Numbered from the stretch's first letter, positions 1 to 8,973 are shown. The stretch: 64,000 bases of DNA from Shuttleworthella satelles DSM 14600 (GCF_000160115.1 NZ_GG665866.1:620001-684000), one strand, 5' to 3'. A program made the numbers and translations. The notes: generated by a model not told the origin, from the letters alone.

Positions 1-105
1 CGGCGGATGCCTGATCGCGGATGCGGCCGCGCATACAGTTGACAAAAGATCCGGTAACGGAGAGACAAAGAGACTGTAACCGTATGGAACATACAGAACC
101 TACAT
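1..105 (+). ncRNA. glmS ribozyme/riboswitch, 3' part only
   Basis: The window opens with CGGCGGATGCCT, which matches the conserved P3.1-side segment of glmS ribozymes. It is followed by a helix that looks like P4: ACAGT pairs with ACTGT and encloses the internal-loop purines ACAAAGAG and a GGTAAC-capped stem (about 35-77). It lies directly upstream of glmS, where this glucosamine-6-phosphate-dependent self-cleaving RNA is known to sit in Firmicutes. The cleavage site and catalytic core would be 5' of the window, so completeness cannot be judged. The identification rests on matching from memory and on position. Confidence 0.72.
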
Positions 106-118
106 AAGGAGAATTCAT

Positions 119-1942
119 ATGTGTGGAATTATCGGATTTACCGGATCAATCCCCGTGCAGGATATCCTGCTCAATGGCCTTGAACGGCTTGAATACCGCG
201 GCTACGACAGTGCCGGTATCGCCTTCTTCAAGGACAATCGCCCCCATATTTCTGTCCGCAAGACCGCGGGCAAGGTCAAGGACTTACGCGCCATCTGTGA
301 TGACGACAACGCCTCCTGCTGCGGGATCGGACACACCCGCTGGGCGACACATGGCGGCGTCACCAACGCCAATGCCCACCCCCACAAGGTCGGCAAGACC
401 ACATTGATTCACAACGGAATCATTGAGAACTACCACGAGCTCGTTGAGAGCTACCAGCTGCAGAAGGATCTCAAATCCGAGACGGACACGGAGGTCGCCT
501 GTGCCCTGATCAACAAGCTATACCAGGGAGATCCCATCGCGGTTCTTCGACAGGTATCCAGTCTTTTAAAGGGGTCCTTCGCCTTCTGCATTATGTTCGC
601 GGACCAGCCCGGCAAGATCTACGCGCTTCGCAATGTCAGCCCCATGGTCGCCACCCTGACGGACAAAGAGGGGGCCTTCATCGCCTCTGACCTGACAGCC
701 TTTATCGATTACAGCAAGCGCTATTTCATTGTCCCGGAATACCATATTCTCACCCTGACCCCGGACTCCATCTCTATGGAAGATCTGAAGGGCAATCCGG
801 TGGAAGCGGAATATCAGGAGGTGAACTGGGATATCACAGCTGCCCAGAAGGAGGGCTATCCCCACTACATGATCAAGGAGATCCACGAGCAGCCGCAGGC
901 ACTGGTGCGCACCATTGAGCCCCGTATCAATCCCGATAATCTCCCGGACTTCTCCGCTGACGGGATCCCGGACTCCTTTTTCGAGAACTGCTCCGACATC
1001 ACGGTCGTCGCGTGCGGCACCGCCCTCTACGCGGGAATGGCCGGGAAGAATATGATCCAGAATGTTCTCGGCATCCCCGTCTCTGTTGCAATCGCCTCGG
1101 AATTCCGCTACGAGCGCCCAGTGATCAATGAGAACTCCATGGTGATCGTGACCTCTCAGTCCGGAGAGACCATTGATACCTTAGAGGCCCTGCGTCTGGC
1201 CCGGCAATACACGCATAAGACGCTTGCCATTGTCAATGTCAAGGGCTCCTCAATCGCCCGTGAGAGCGACCAGGTTCTCTACACACACGCGGGACCCGAG
1301 ATCGCGGTCGCAAGCACCAAGGCCTACAGCGTACAGGTCGCGAGCTTCTATCTGCTCGCCGCGAAGATCGGCCTGGTACAGGGGAAAATGACCAAAAAAG
1401 AGGCGCAGAACTTCCTCGCCACACTCAAAGAAATGCCCGGCCGCATTGAGACGGTGCTCTCCCACGAGAAGCGCATTCAGGATTTGACCGACCGCTTTAC
1501 CAATGTGCCCAATGCCTTCTATATCGGGCGCGGACTGGATTACCGTGTCGCCATGGAGGCCGCCCTGAAGCTCAAGGAGATTTCCTATATTCACGCCGAG
1601 GCATACGCCGCCGGCGAGTTAAAGCACGGAACAATCTCTCTGATTGACGACGGCGTCCCCGTCATTGCCCTGGCAACTCAGCATAAGGTCTACAGCAAGG
1701 TGATCTCCAATATCCGCGAGACCAAGGCCAGAGGCGCCTATGTCATCCTGATCAGCGAGGACAAAAAGATCACGGATCCGACCATCTGCGACGTCCACTT
1801 CAGTATTCCCAAGGTAGACGATATCTTCTCCGTCTTTGAATCCATCGTCATCTGTCAGCTGATCGGCTACTATACCTCTGTCAACAAGGGCATCAATCCA
1901 GACCAGCCCAGGAATCTGGCCAAGTCCGTGACCGTAGAGTAA
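119..1942 (+). CDS. glmS: glutamine--fructose-6-phosphate aminotransferase (isomerizing)
   Basis: This enzyme makes glucosamine-6-phosphate from fructose-6-phosphate and glutamine, the first step towards UDP-GlcNAc for peptidoglycan. The 607-residue length is normal for the family. Cys2 after the initiator Met (MCGIIGF) is the class II glutamine amidotransferase nucleophile. HTRWATHG and the HNGIIENY motif belong to the same N-terminal domain (about 1-220). Two SIS sugar-isomerase domains follow (about 290-420 and 460-590; SQSGETIDT, AAGELKHG), and the end NLAKSVTVE is typical. The start is set by AAGGAG about 8 bases upstream. Regulation is probably by the ribozyme just upstream. It is monocistronic and followed by a strong hairpin. 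Confidence 0.97.
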   Translation: MCGIIGFTGSIPVQDILLNGLERLEYRGYDSAGIAFFKDNRPHISVRKTAGKVKDLRAICDDDNASCCGIGHTRWATHGGVTNANAHPHKVGKTTLIHNGIIENYHELVESYQLQKDLKSETDTEVACALINKLYQGDPIAVLRQVSSLLKGSFAFCIMFADQPGKIYALRNVSPMVATLTDKEGAFIASDLTAFIDYSKRYFIVPEYHILTLTPDSISMEDLKGNPVEAEYQEVNWDITAAQKEGYPHYMIKEIHEQPQALVRTIEPRINPDNLPDFSADGIPDSFFENCSDITVVACGTALYAGMAGKNMIQNVLGIPVSVAIASEFRYERPVINENSMVIVTSQSGETIDTLEALRLARQYTHKTLAIVNVKGSSIARESDQVLYTHAGPEIAVASTKAYSVQVASFYLLAAKIGLVQGKMTKKEAQNFLATLKEMPGRIETVLSHEKRIQDLTDRFTNVPNAFYIGRGLDYRVAMEAALKLKEISYIHAEAYAAGELKHGTISLIDDGVPVIALATQHKVYSKVISNIRETKARGAYVILISEDKKITDPTICDVHFSIPKVDDIFSVFESIVICQLIGYYTSVNKGINPDQPRNLAKSVTVE

Positions 1943-2008
1943 AGGATCGGCACGGGCGAGTGCTTCCCCAGGATAAAAGATCATCACAGATGAGTGCTTC
2001 CCGTAGAA

Positions 2009-2042
2009 AAGGGGCTGTCGCACATTAGTGCGACAGCCCCTT
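2009..2042 (+). terminator. hairpin between the convergent glmS and znuB ends
   Basis: A perfect 15-bp stem (AAGGGGCTGTCGCAC and its complement) with an ATTA loop lies after glmS. The T-tract is weak on both strands, but the position between two converging genes suggests a bidirectional terminator. Confidence 0.7.
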
Positions 2043-2169
2043 CAATTTACAATGATAAAAAATTTGCGGCGCGTCTTCTCATATTCGATTCTCTGTATTC
2101 CGGAAGATATTGTGAGCTCAGATCAGACTGCAGGAAATGCTGATATGATCCATGCCCTCTGTGCCAAAC

Positions 2170-2997
2170 TCAGTTCTTCCCCAGAAGAAAGCAGAGCGCG
2201 AACGCCACAATATCCGCCGCCACGATGGTGGAACCGACCGGGGTTCCGGCTAAAATCGAAATCAAAATTCCGGCCAGAGCACAGACAACCGAGAGAATCA
2301 CGGAGCAGATCGTGACTGCCCGAAAGCTCTGGAATACCCGCATAGCAGAAAGAGCCGGAAAGATCACCAGAGCCGACACCAGAAGAGCCCCCACCAGATT
2401 CATGGCCAGAACAACCACCAGGGCGATCATAACGGCAATCAAAAGATTCCAGGCCCCGGCGCGAATCCCGACCGCCCTGGCAAAGGTCTCATCAAAGGTC
2501 ACCGCGAAAATACGGTGATAGAAGACAATGAACATGGCTACGACCAGGGCTGACAGAATCAGGCAGAGAATGACATCCTGCATGGTCAGGGTCAGAATCG
2601 TCGTCGATCCGAAGAGGGTTGTTGAGATCTCCCCGGCCAGATTCGAGGCAGTTCCGAAGATATTCATGAGCAGGTATCCCATAGCCAGAGCTCCCACCGA
2701 GAGCATGGCGATGGCCGCGTCTCCCTTGATCTTGGCGTTCTGTCCGGACCGCAGCAACAGAATCGCCGCGAGAACAGTCAGCGGCAGGATCAGAGCAAGA
2801 TGATTGGACAGCTTTAAGACCGTGGCGACTGCCATAGCGCCGAAGGCCACATGACTCAGTCCGTCTCCGATATAGGAATACCTCTTTAAGACCAGGGTCA
2901 CGCCCAGCAGGGAGGAGGAAAGGGCAATCAAAACGCCCACAACAAGGGCATAGCGCACAAAGGGATAGGCCAGGTAATGCGTCAGGGTATCAAGCAT
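2170..2997 (-). CDS. znuB: zinc/manganese ABC transporter permease (ZnuB/AdcB type)
   Basis: An ABC-3 family integral membrane protein of 275 residues with about eight or nine hydrophobic segments. It contains the family motif GDGLSHVAF near residue 45. It forms the membrane channel of a metal importer with the ATPase encoded immediately upstream. The start MLDTLTHY was chosen over a longer in-frame extension because its ATG overlaps the ATPase stop (ATGCTTGA), indicating translational coupling. It is the last gene of the zur-znuA-znuC-znuB operon. Zinc is favoured over manganese because of the Fur-type regulator and the acidic/histidine loop in the binding protein. Confidence 0.9.
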   Translation of the reverse strand: MLDTLTHYLAYPFVRYALVVGVLIALSSSLLGVTLVLKRYSYIGDGLSHVAFGAMAVATVLKLSNHLALILPLTVLAAILLLRSGQNAKIKGDAAIAMLSVGALAMGYLLMNIFGTASNLAGEISTTLFGSTTILTLTMQDVILCLILSALVVAMFIVFYHRIFAVTFDETFARAVGIRAGAWNLLIAVMIALVVVLAMNLVGALLVSALVIFPALSAMRVFQSFRAVTICSVILSVVCALAGILISILAGTPVGSTIVAADIVAFALCFLLGKN

Positions 2998-3697
2998 GGC
3001 GGCCTCCTTTCGACAGGTAGTATTGTCCGATCGGACTCTTTGCGAACGCATCGGAGCTTCCAAAGAAGACCTGATCTCCCAGATAGAGAATATGACTTGC
3101 ATTCTCTGCTGCCGCCCGCACATCATGAGAGATCATGATGACGGAAATGCCCTCCCGGTGGAGCTTTTCCACCAGCTCGTACATAGATAAAGTGGCTTTG
3201 GGATCCAATCCGGTCACCGGCTCATCCAAAAGGAGGACCTGGTCTGTTGCCGCCAGAGCGCGGGCCAAAAGGACTCTCTGCTGCTGTCCCCCCGACAGCT
3301 TCCGGTAGGAGCAATCCTTAAGCTGGCAGATATCCAGCCGGCGCATACAGAAATGGGCTCTCTCCTTTTCCTCCTGGGTATAGAAGGGGTGCCAGGAGCC
3401 CCTGGCCTGACATCCGGAGAGAACGATCTCCCTGACAGAAGCCGGAAAATCTCTCTGTGTCTGGGTCTGCTGGGGCAGATAGCCAATGCCTCCCGCGGCG
3501 GCCTCCTCATCCAGCCAGATTCTGCCGGACAGGGGCTCCTGCAGCTTGAGCAGGGTCCGCATAAGGGTGGATTTACCGGCTCCATTCTCACCTACAATAC
3601 ACAGATATGCCCCTCTCGGAAGCTGAAAATTCAGTTTTTCCACCAGAACCTGCTCCCCATATCCCAGGGTCAGATCCCTGCAGGTTAATATATCCAT
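2990..3697 (-). CDS. znuC: zinc ABC transporter ATP-binding protein
   Basis: A 235-residue ABC ATPase that powers metal import. Walker A GENGAGKST lies at about 36-44, the signature LSGGQQQR at 134-141, Walker B VLLLDEP at about 154-160 and the H-loop in SHDVR near 195. The stop codon overlaps the permease start, and the gene lies 18 bases downstream of the binding-protein gene. Length and sequence fit the ZnuC/AdcC group. Confidence 0.93.
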   Translation of the reverse strand: MDILTCRDLTLGYGEQVLVEKLNFQLPRGAYLCIVGENGAGKSTLMRTLLKLQEPLSGRIWLDEEAAAGGIGYLPQQTQTQRDFPASVREIVLSGCQARGSWHPFYTQEEKERAHFCMRRLDICQLKDCSYRKLSGGQQQRVLLARALAATDQVLLLDEPVTGLDPKATLSMYELVEKLHREGISVIMISHDVRAAAENASHILYLGDQVFFGSSDAFAKSPIGQYYLSKGGRHA

Positions 3698-3715
3698 TTT
3701 TTCTCAATCAATTCA

Positions 3716-4738
3716 TCAATTCATGGCCTGCTTGAGCAGATCAAGGTTCTTACTCATCACATTGAGATAGGTGGCTCCATTGGATACGTCCTCTGCCTTG
3801 ACCGACTGCATGGAATCCAGGCTTAAAACCTTCAGATCCGCAACCCCGGAATTCTGCTTGATGGATTCCGCCAGCTTATGGGTCTCACCCTCGATGGTCA
3901 GGACAGCCGGAAGCTTCAGCTCCTTGATCTTATTGGCTAGAAATGCCACCGTCTCGAAGCTCGCCTCAGACTCGGCGTCACATCCCTCAAAGGCCGCAAA
4001 ATAGTCCAGTCCGTAGTCATTAACCAGATAGCGGAAGGGGAATCGATCGCCGAAGACCAGGGTCTTGTACTTGGCGGAATCCACAGCCTGCTGGTACTTC
4101 TGATCCAGATCATTCAGGAGTTCCCCGTAGACCTTGGCATTCTTGGCATAGGCCTCCGCATTGTCCGGATCCGCCTCTGCCAGCGTCTTCTGAATCTGGT
4201 CTACAGCGATCTTGGCATTCTTGAGCGAGAGCCAGACGTGCTCATCCATCTCCTCCTCTCCCTCTTCATGATCCTCGTGGGTATTCTCCTGCATACCCTC
4301 CTTCTGCTCGACCGGCTTGACGCGGTCCTTTAAAACCTCCATCAGATTGATGGTCTTCTGATTGGGATTGGTCTTATTCTTCAGGGCATCCTCAACCCAG
4401 GCATCCGACTCTCCGCCCACATAGACAAAGACGTCCGCTGAGGAAACCTTTGCGATATCTTCAACGGTGGGCTGGAAGCTGTGAAGGTCAACCCCCTTGT
4501 CCATAAGCATGGTCACTTCCGCATTACCGGCCTTGTCCCCAAGGACTCTCTCAACCCAGTCATACTCCGGGAAAATCGTCGTCACAATCTTCAGCTTCTT
4601 GCCGCTGTCCCCCTTGGACTCCGTTGTCGTCTTCGTATCCGAATCACTCTTTGCGGAATTCTTCGATCCGCCGCAGGCCATCAGGCCAAAGGCACACAGT
4701 CCGGCCAACAGAACAGCCGCGATTCTCTTTCCTCTCAT
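3716..4738 (-). CDS. znuA: zinc-binding lipoprotein of ABC transporter (ZnuA/AdcA type)
   Basis: A 340-residue extracytoplasmic solute-binding protein. A lipoprotein signal peptide (MRGKRIAAVL, lipobox LMAC with Cys at residue 22) anchors it to the membrane. A Ser/Thr/Lys-rich linker follows, then the cluster A-1 metal-binding fold. An acidic, histidine-bearing loop (HEDHEEGEEEMDEH) precedes VWLSLKNAK; this loop is typical of zinc rather than manganese receptors. It sits between zur and the ATPase gene in one operon. Confidence 0.92.
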   Translation of the reverse strand: MRGKRIAAVLLAGLCAFGLMACGGSKNSAKSDSDTKTTTESKGDSGKKLKIVTTIFPEYDWVERVLGDKAGNAEVTMLMDKGVDLHSFQPTVEDIAKVSSADVFVYVGGESDAWVEDALKNKTNPNQKTINLMEVLKDRVKPVEQKEGMQENTHEDHEEGEEEMDEHVWLSLKNAKIAVDQIQKTLAEADPDNAEAYAKNAKVYGELLNDLDQKYQQAVDSAKYKTLVFGDRFPFRYLVNDYGLDYFAAFEGCDAESEASFETVAFLANKIKELKLPAVLTIEGETHKLAESIKQNSGVADLKVLSLDSMQSVKAEDVSNGATYLNVMSKNLDLLKQAMN

Positions 4739-4792
4739 CCTCTTCTCCTTCTCGTCCGAAAGCTCCTGCTTTCTCTTGCTTGCATCCGGTTT

Positions 4793-5227
4793 TCAATCCG
4801 CCGCACAAGACTCGGCCCTGCTTCGACACTCCTGACAGAGTCCGAAGAAGGTCGTTCTGGCCGGATTAATGGCAAAGCCGTGATGGTCCAGGATGTGTTC
4901 CACAAAGGCGTCGATCATCTGGCAGTCCAGGTGCATCAATCTGCCGCAGGACTCACACTTGAGATGATAGTGCTCCCGGCAGCTTTCGCTCTGGTCCCCC
5001 AGATACTCGAAGCAGGCGGCCGTCTTCTCGTCGATCAGGTACTTGCGGACCAGACCCTCTGAGACCAGCTTGTCCAGCTGGCGGTAAACGGTCGTCATCC
5101 CGATTCCAAGCTCCTGCTCCTTACAGTAATGAACGACATCAGAAGCGGTAAAATGCTTCCCGCCAGTCGATTTCATATAGTCGATCAGCTGTCGTCTCTG
5201 CCTGGTCTGATACTCCGCCTTCTTCAT
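4793..5227 (-). CDS. zur: Fur-family metalloregulator, probably Zur
   Basis: A 144-residue Fur-type repressor with an N-terminal winged helix (MTTVYRQLDKL is the recognition-helix region). It has two CxxC pairs, CESCGR and CQEC, that hold the structural zinc, and an HYHLKCESC metal-site segment. The start MKKAEYQT is preferred over an ATG 12 bases upstream because AGGAAGGG is correctly spaced only for it. As first gene of the zinc-uptake operon it is most likely the zinc sensor that controls it. PerR or Fur specificity cannot be excluded by sequence alone. Two palindromes flank its promoter. Confidence 0.87.
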   Translation of the reverse strand: MKKAEYQTRQRRQLIDYMKSTGGKHFTASDVVHYCKEQELGIGMTTVYRQLDKLVSEGLVRKYLIDEKTAACFEYLGDQSESCREHYHLKCESCGRLMHLDCQMIDAFVEHILDHHGFAINPARTTFFGLCQECRSRAESCAAD

Positions 5228-5250
5228 GGAACAAATCATCCCTTCCTGTT

Positions 5251-5320
5251 AATATGAAAACCATTTTCATATTATGGAGATCTCTCCTGTCCCTGTCAAT
5301 ATAAAAATCATTTTCATATT
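5251..5320 (-). promoter_or_regulatory. zur operon promoter with two Zur-box-like operators
   Basis: The minus-strand promoter is TTGACA (5294-5299), a 17-base spacer and CATAAT (5271-5276). A perfect 23-bp palindrome at 5251-5273 (arms AATATGAAAA/TTTTCATATT) overlaps the -10 edge and start site. A second, near-perfect copy at 5298-5320 touches the -35. A further half-site TTTTCATATT lies at 5325-5334. Fur-family repressors bind such AT-rich dyads, so this predicts autoregulation of the whole operon by zinc. Confidence 0.85.
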
Positions 5321-5329
5321 GATGTTTTC

Positions 5330-5422
5330 ATATTGAGAGCTTTGCTATCGACGATGACCGCCGACATATACACTCATGCCGATCAGGCCGAGATCCTCTA
5401 TACGGTCAAAATCCTTTTTTGA
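5330..5422 (+). pseudogene. C-terminal scar of a tyrosine recombinase (integrase)
   Basis: One plus-strand frame reads LSTMTADIYTHADQAEILYT and then stops at 5420-5422. TM-x-D-x-YTHA is the hallmark around and after the catalytic tyrosine of phage and ICE integrases. Nothing upstream continues the protein; it runs straight into the zur promoter region. With a tRNA gene 160 bases away, it is best read as debris of an element once inserted at that tRNA. Confidence 0.6.
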
Positions 5423-5530
5423 CCGGAGGGCTTGCAGTGGGTGTTGCACTGGGTGTTGTAGTAAAACGTCTAAAATAGTCTACTTTTTAAATGCTTTCAT
5501 CGAACATACGCTCCATATGAGAAAAAAGGA

Positions 5531-5575
5531 AAACCCCCGCAAAGCCTGTAAATACAAGCTCTGCAAGGGTTTTTG
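5531..5575 (-). terminator. terminator after tRNA-Pro
   Basis: An imperfect long stem (CCCCCGCAAAGCCTG against CAAGCTCTGCAAGGG) is flanked by runs of A on one side and T on the other, so it can work on both strands. It lies just 3' of the minus-strand tRNA. Confidence 0.65.
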
Positions 5576-5582
5576 TCTTCGT

Positions 5583-5654
5583 CGGAATGACAGGACTTGA
5601 ACCTGCGGCCTCTTGACCCCCAGTCAAGCGCGCTACCACCTGCGCTACATCCCG
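5583..5654 (-). tRNA. tRNA-Pro (anticodon GGG)
   Basis: A 72-base cloverleaf on the minus strand. Acceptor CGGGATG pairs with CATTCCG (one G-T), the D-arm is GCGC/GCGC, anticodon stem CTTGA/TCAAG holds loop CTGGGGG, and the T-arm loop is TTCAAGT. CCA is not encoded. It reads CCC/CCU proline codons. A good promoter lies upstream, and a recombinase scar nearby suggests it has served as an integration site. Confidence 0.95.
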
Positions 5655-5668
5655 CTGCAACGAAAACT

Positions 5669-5697
5669 ATTGTAGCGGATTTCTGTTCCAGGCGCAA
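5669..5697 (-). promoter_or_regulatory. promoter of tRNA-Pro
   Basis: TTGCGC (5692-5697), 17-base spacer, TACAAT (5669-5674) on the minus strand, 14 bases ahead of the tRNA. Confidence 0.7.
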
Positions 5698-5815
5698 GCG
5701 CAAAATTTCCCGCGTTCAGCCACCTGTGTAGATTTCACTTGTTCTGCACGCGCCTTCAAAAGCTGAAAGGAAAAAGGCTCTCAATCCAAACGCAACCCAA
5801 AACCTGGCCCTGCGC

Positions 5816-6805
5816 TCAGCCAGAGCGAAAGAGTTCTCTGACCGCCTGCTCATAGTCTTCTCTTTGCCTGCTCTTTCGGATTTTCTTCAGATAGCGGTCT
5901 CCCTCCGAAAAATGAGCTGCCAAATAGCTCCAGAGCTCCTTCATTCGAAGAAGGGCATTGCCGTAACCATCCATCGCCTGGGCATATCCCTCAAAGAGCT
6001 CACCCACAAAATTCTCCAGCTCCGCCCGGTCAGCGGGCGGTCCTCCCCGCACTTTCCGAAAGAGTGCCGGATCCCGCAGGACCCCTCTTCCCAGCATCAG
6101 GCCGTTAAAATGCTTCTGCAAATCATGGCCCTCTGCCCGGACCAGGATCTTTTCTCCATCCTCCGGGGTCAATATGTCTCCGTTGTAAGAGACCGGAAGG
6201 TTATTCTTCTCCAGGGCCTTGCAGAAGCTGTCCTGATCAGGCATACCGGAGTAAGCAGCCCGGCCGACCCTGGCATGAATCATCAGACGGGCGATCGGAT
6301 ACATCGTGTAGACCCTCATCAGATCCTCCATCTCTCCCGCGTCTTCCATCCCCAGGCGGGTCTTGACAGAAATCCGAACTGGAATCCTCTGACGTTCCAG
6401 CCCTTCAAAGACCCGGTCGAAAAACCGGTTCAGCTTAAGCGTGTCCTCCAGCATCCCGCAGCCTTTCCCCTTGGCGGTAACTGTAGGAGATGGGCAGCCG
6501 GCATTGAGATTGACCTCCTCGTATCCCAGATCCGACAGATACTGACATCCCCAGAGAAAGAGGTCCGGATCACTGGCCATAAGCTGCGGAACCAGGCGCG
6601 GCTTGCCGGTCGCTGACAGGCCGATCTGATTGCGCGGATCCACATCCCGCCTTTCCCGTCTTTTAAAGGTATGATGCTGATTGACAACCAAAAATGGCGT
6701 GTAATAGACATCCGCTCCCGGGAAGTCCTTAGCCAGGGCATTTCGAAAGACATAACCCGTCAGTCCCTCCATGGGCGCCATCTCCAGTTGGATCCCCTCT
6801 CTCAT
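5816..6805 (-). CDS. tRNA-dihydrouridine synthase family protein
   Basis: An FMN- and NADPH-dependent enzyme that reduces uridines in the D-loop of tRNAs. The 329-residue protein begins MREGIQLEMAPMEGLTGYVF, the FMN-binding start of the Dus TIM barrel. It contains NAGCPSPTVTAKGKG with the catalytic Cys, and VRISVKTRLGM. The start at 6805 is preferred to an in-frame ATG 27 bases upstream because AGGAGGG lies about 10 bases before it. The exact Dus subgroup and target position cannot be read from the sequence. Confidence 0.9.
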   Translation of the reverse strand: MREGIQLEMAPMEGLTGYVFRNALAKDFPGADVYYTPFLVVNQHHTFKRRERRDVDPRNQIGLSATGKPRLVPQLMASDPDLFLWGCQYLSDLGYEEVNLNAGCPSPTVTAKGKGCGMLEDTLKLNRFFDRVFEGLERQRIPVRISVKTRLGMEDAGEMEDLMRVYTMYPIARLMIHARVGRAAYSGMPDQDSFCKALEKNNLPVSYNGDILTPEDGEKILVRAEGHDLQKHFNGLMLGRGVLRDPALFRKVRGGPPADRAELENFVGELFEGYAQAMDGYGNALLRMKELWSYLAAHFSEGDRYLKKIRKSRQREDYEQAVRELFRSG

Positions 6806-6977
6806 CCGATTTGCTCCCTCCTGGAAATCCATTACGCCATTCTAGAAAATGGCGAGTCAACTCATCTGATCTGTCCCCTGTAAAATCCTCTCAGAAAACT
6901 CCTGTTCTTTGATCCTCCTCCAAAAAACATTCCTCCTTCCTATAATCCAAGCTCTTCCTGTAATCCAAGCTCTCCCC

Positions 6978-8782
6978 CTATAATCCCAGTTCTCTCGCGA
7001 TCTCCTCAGCCTGATCCAGAACAGTCTCAAATTTCTCCAGGGCCTGGTCCAGAGGAGCAGGCGTATCCAGATCAACACCCGCATGGCGCAGCTCATCCAG
7101 AGGATGCCTGGAAGATCCCATGGACAGGAAATCCAGATAGCGTCTCACCGCGGGGACGCCGTCTCTTCTGATTCCCTCTGACAGGGCAACCGCGCTTGAA
7201 TAGCCGGTCGCGTAGACATAGACATAGAAGGGACGGTAAAAATGAGGAATCCTTGCCCACTCATATTTGACCGCGTCATCAATGACAAGTTCCTCCCCGA
7301 AGTAGTCCCGAATCAAATCCAGGTAAGTCCGGTTGAGAGTCTCCGGGTCCAGTGCCTGTCCTTCTTCTGCCTTCTCGTGAACAATCTTCTCGAATTCGGC
7401 GAACATCGTCTGCCGATAGACGGTTCCCTTGAAATTCTCCAAATACTGGTTGAGCAGAACCAGCCTCTCTCTCAGATCACTCGTCTTGCCCAGCAGGTTC
7501 TCGATCAGCAGATTCTCATTGACTGTGGAAGCTACCTCCGCCACAAAGAGTGTGTAATCCGCGTAGTGAGCGGGCTGGTGGCTCCTGGCGTACCAGCTGT
7601 GCATAGAATGCCCCATCTCATGGGCAATCGTTGATACCGAGTCCAGAGTCCCGCTGAAGTTGGTCAGAATATAGGGCTTGGAATGATAGGTCCCCGCAGA
7701 AAACGCTCCGCCCCGCTTGCCCATATTGGGGTAGACATCAATCCAGCGGTCGGCAAAGGCCCTTTTGACGACACTTTTGTATTCCTCTCCCAGGGGCGCG
7801 ATCGCGTCAAAACCATTCGCCTGGCCTGCTCATACGTGTAAGACTGGGCGGACTCGCCGACCAGCGGGGCATAGAGGTCATAATAGTGGAGCTCCTCCAG
7901 ACCCAGCAGGCGTTTGCGCAGGGCGACATAGCGATACATAGCCGGCATGTGGCGGCGAACAGCCTCGATCAGATTCTGATAGACCTGATCCGGGATATGA
8001 TTGGCCTCCATGGCCATGCGACGGGAGGAGGCATAATGACGCACCCTGGCAGTCGTCACCGCAGTCCTGACCGCCGTCGCATAGGTAGACGCCAGTGTAT
8101 TGATATGCTGCCGATAGCCCTTGTAAAGAGAATCGAAGGCATTTTTGCGAAGAAGACGGTCTGCGGAGGACTGCAGTCGGATGTAGGAAGATCCACTGAC
8201 TTGATGGGGTTTTCCCGCAGCGTCCACGGCGTCCTCGAATACCATATCCGCGTCCATCAGGTTCTCCGAAATATTGGCGGGGGCTCCAAAAGCCTCGCCA
8301 TACTGAGCCAGAAGCTCCTCCTGATCTGCGGACAGAGTGTGGCTCTTCTCCTCCAGAAGATCCTCCATGGCCTGTCTGTAGTCAGCCAAAGCCGGATCTT
8401 CAACGATTGCCCTCAGTTTCTCTTCCTCCAGAGAGAGAATTTCGGCTTTCGCGAAGGAGAGCCTGGCCATGGCCCGGACGTACTTGCCATAGATCAGGGC
8501 ATGCATCTTCTGCCCGGCTGCCGCTCGGGTGTCTTCACTCTTTCGGAGCATGGCGTATTCAAAGAGGTCGGACAGGAGCAGCTCCAGCTTCTCGCTCTTG
8601 TCATAGAAGGCCCGTATACTCCCTGCGTCTTTCAGCTTTCCCTGAAAAGCAGCCGCCTCCTCGACCATAGGCTCCAGCGTCGGCAGGGCCTTCTTCCAGT
8701 CCTCATCGGAGGCATAGAGGGAGGATAAATCCCACATGTATTGCGGATTCATATCTCTGCGTTCCTGTAAGGTCTGACTCAT
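6978..8782 (-). pseudogene. pepF: oligoendopeptidase F, disrupted by a single-base frameshift
   Basis: An M3B zinc metallopeptidase that degrades short peptides in the cytosol. The first part (8782 to about 7809) encodes the N-terminal helical domain from MSQTLQERRD, preceded by GAGGAGGAAAT. At 7806-7809 the reading frame is lost after RRMVL. Adding one base restores AIAPLGEEYK and runs on through NMGKRGGAFSAG and the zinc site HEMGHSMHSW to the stop at 6978. The full product would be about 600 residues, normal for PepF. Either the gene is recently inactivated or a base was lost in the assembly; no other lesion is visible. Confidence 0.9.
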
Positions 8783-8840
8783 ATTTCCTCCTCATAAAAT
8801 CAAACCGCATGTAAGCGATTCGTTCTCTTTCTTCATTTGG

Positions 8841-8960
8841 CTGTCATCTGATCATTTTAGCCTTTATCCGGTCTTTCTAGCCGTTATCCGGTCTTTCTAG
8901 CTGCTATCCGATCTTTCTAGCTGTTATCCGGTCTTTTTGGCTGTCATCTGATTCTTTTAT
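8841..8960. repeat. six tandem 20-bp units
   Basis: Six head-to-tail units of exactly 20 bp, of the form CTGTTATCCGGTCTTTCTAG with a few substitutions; the outer units are the most diverged. They fill the space between the pepF start and the end of the next gene and encode nothing evident. Confidence 0.9.
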
Positions 8961-8973
8961 CCCTCTGCTCTTT

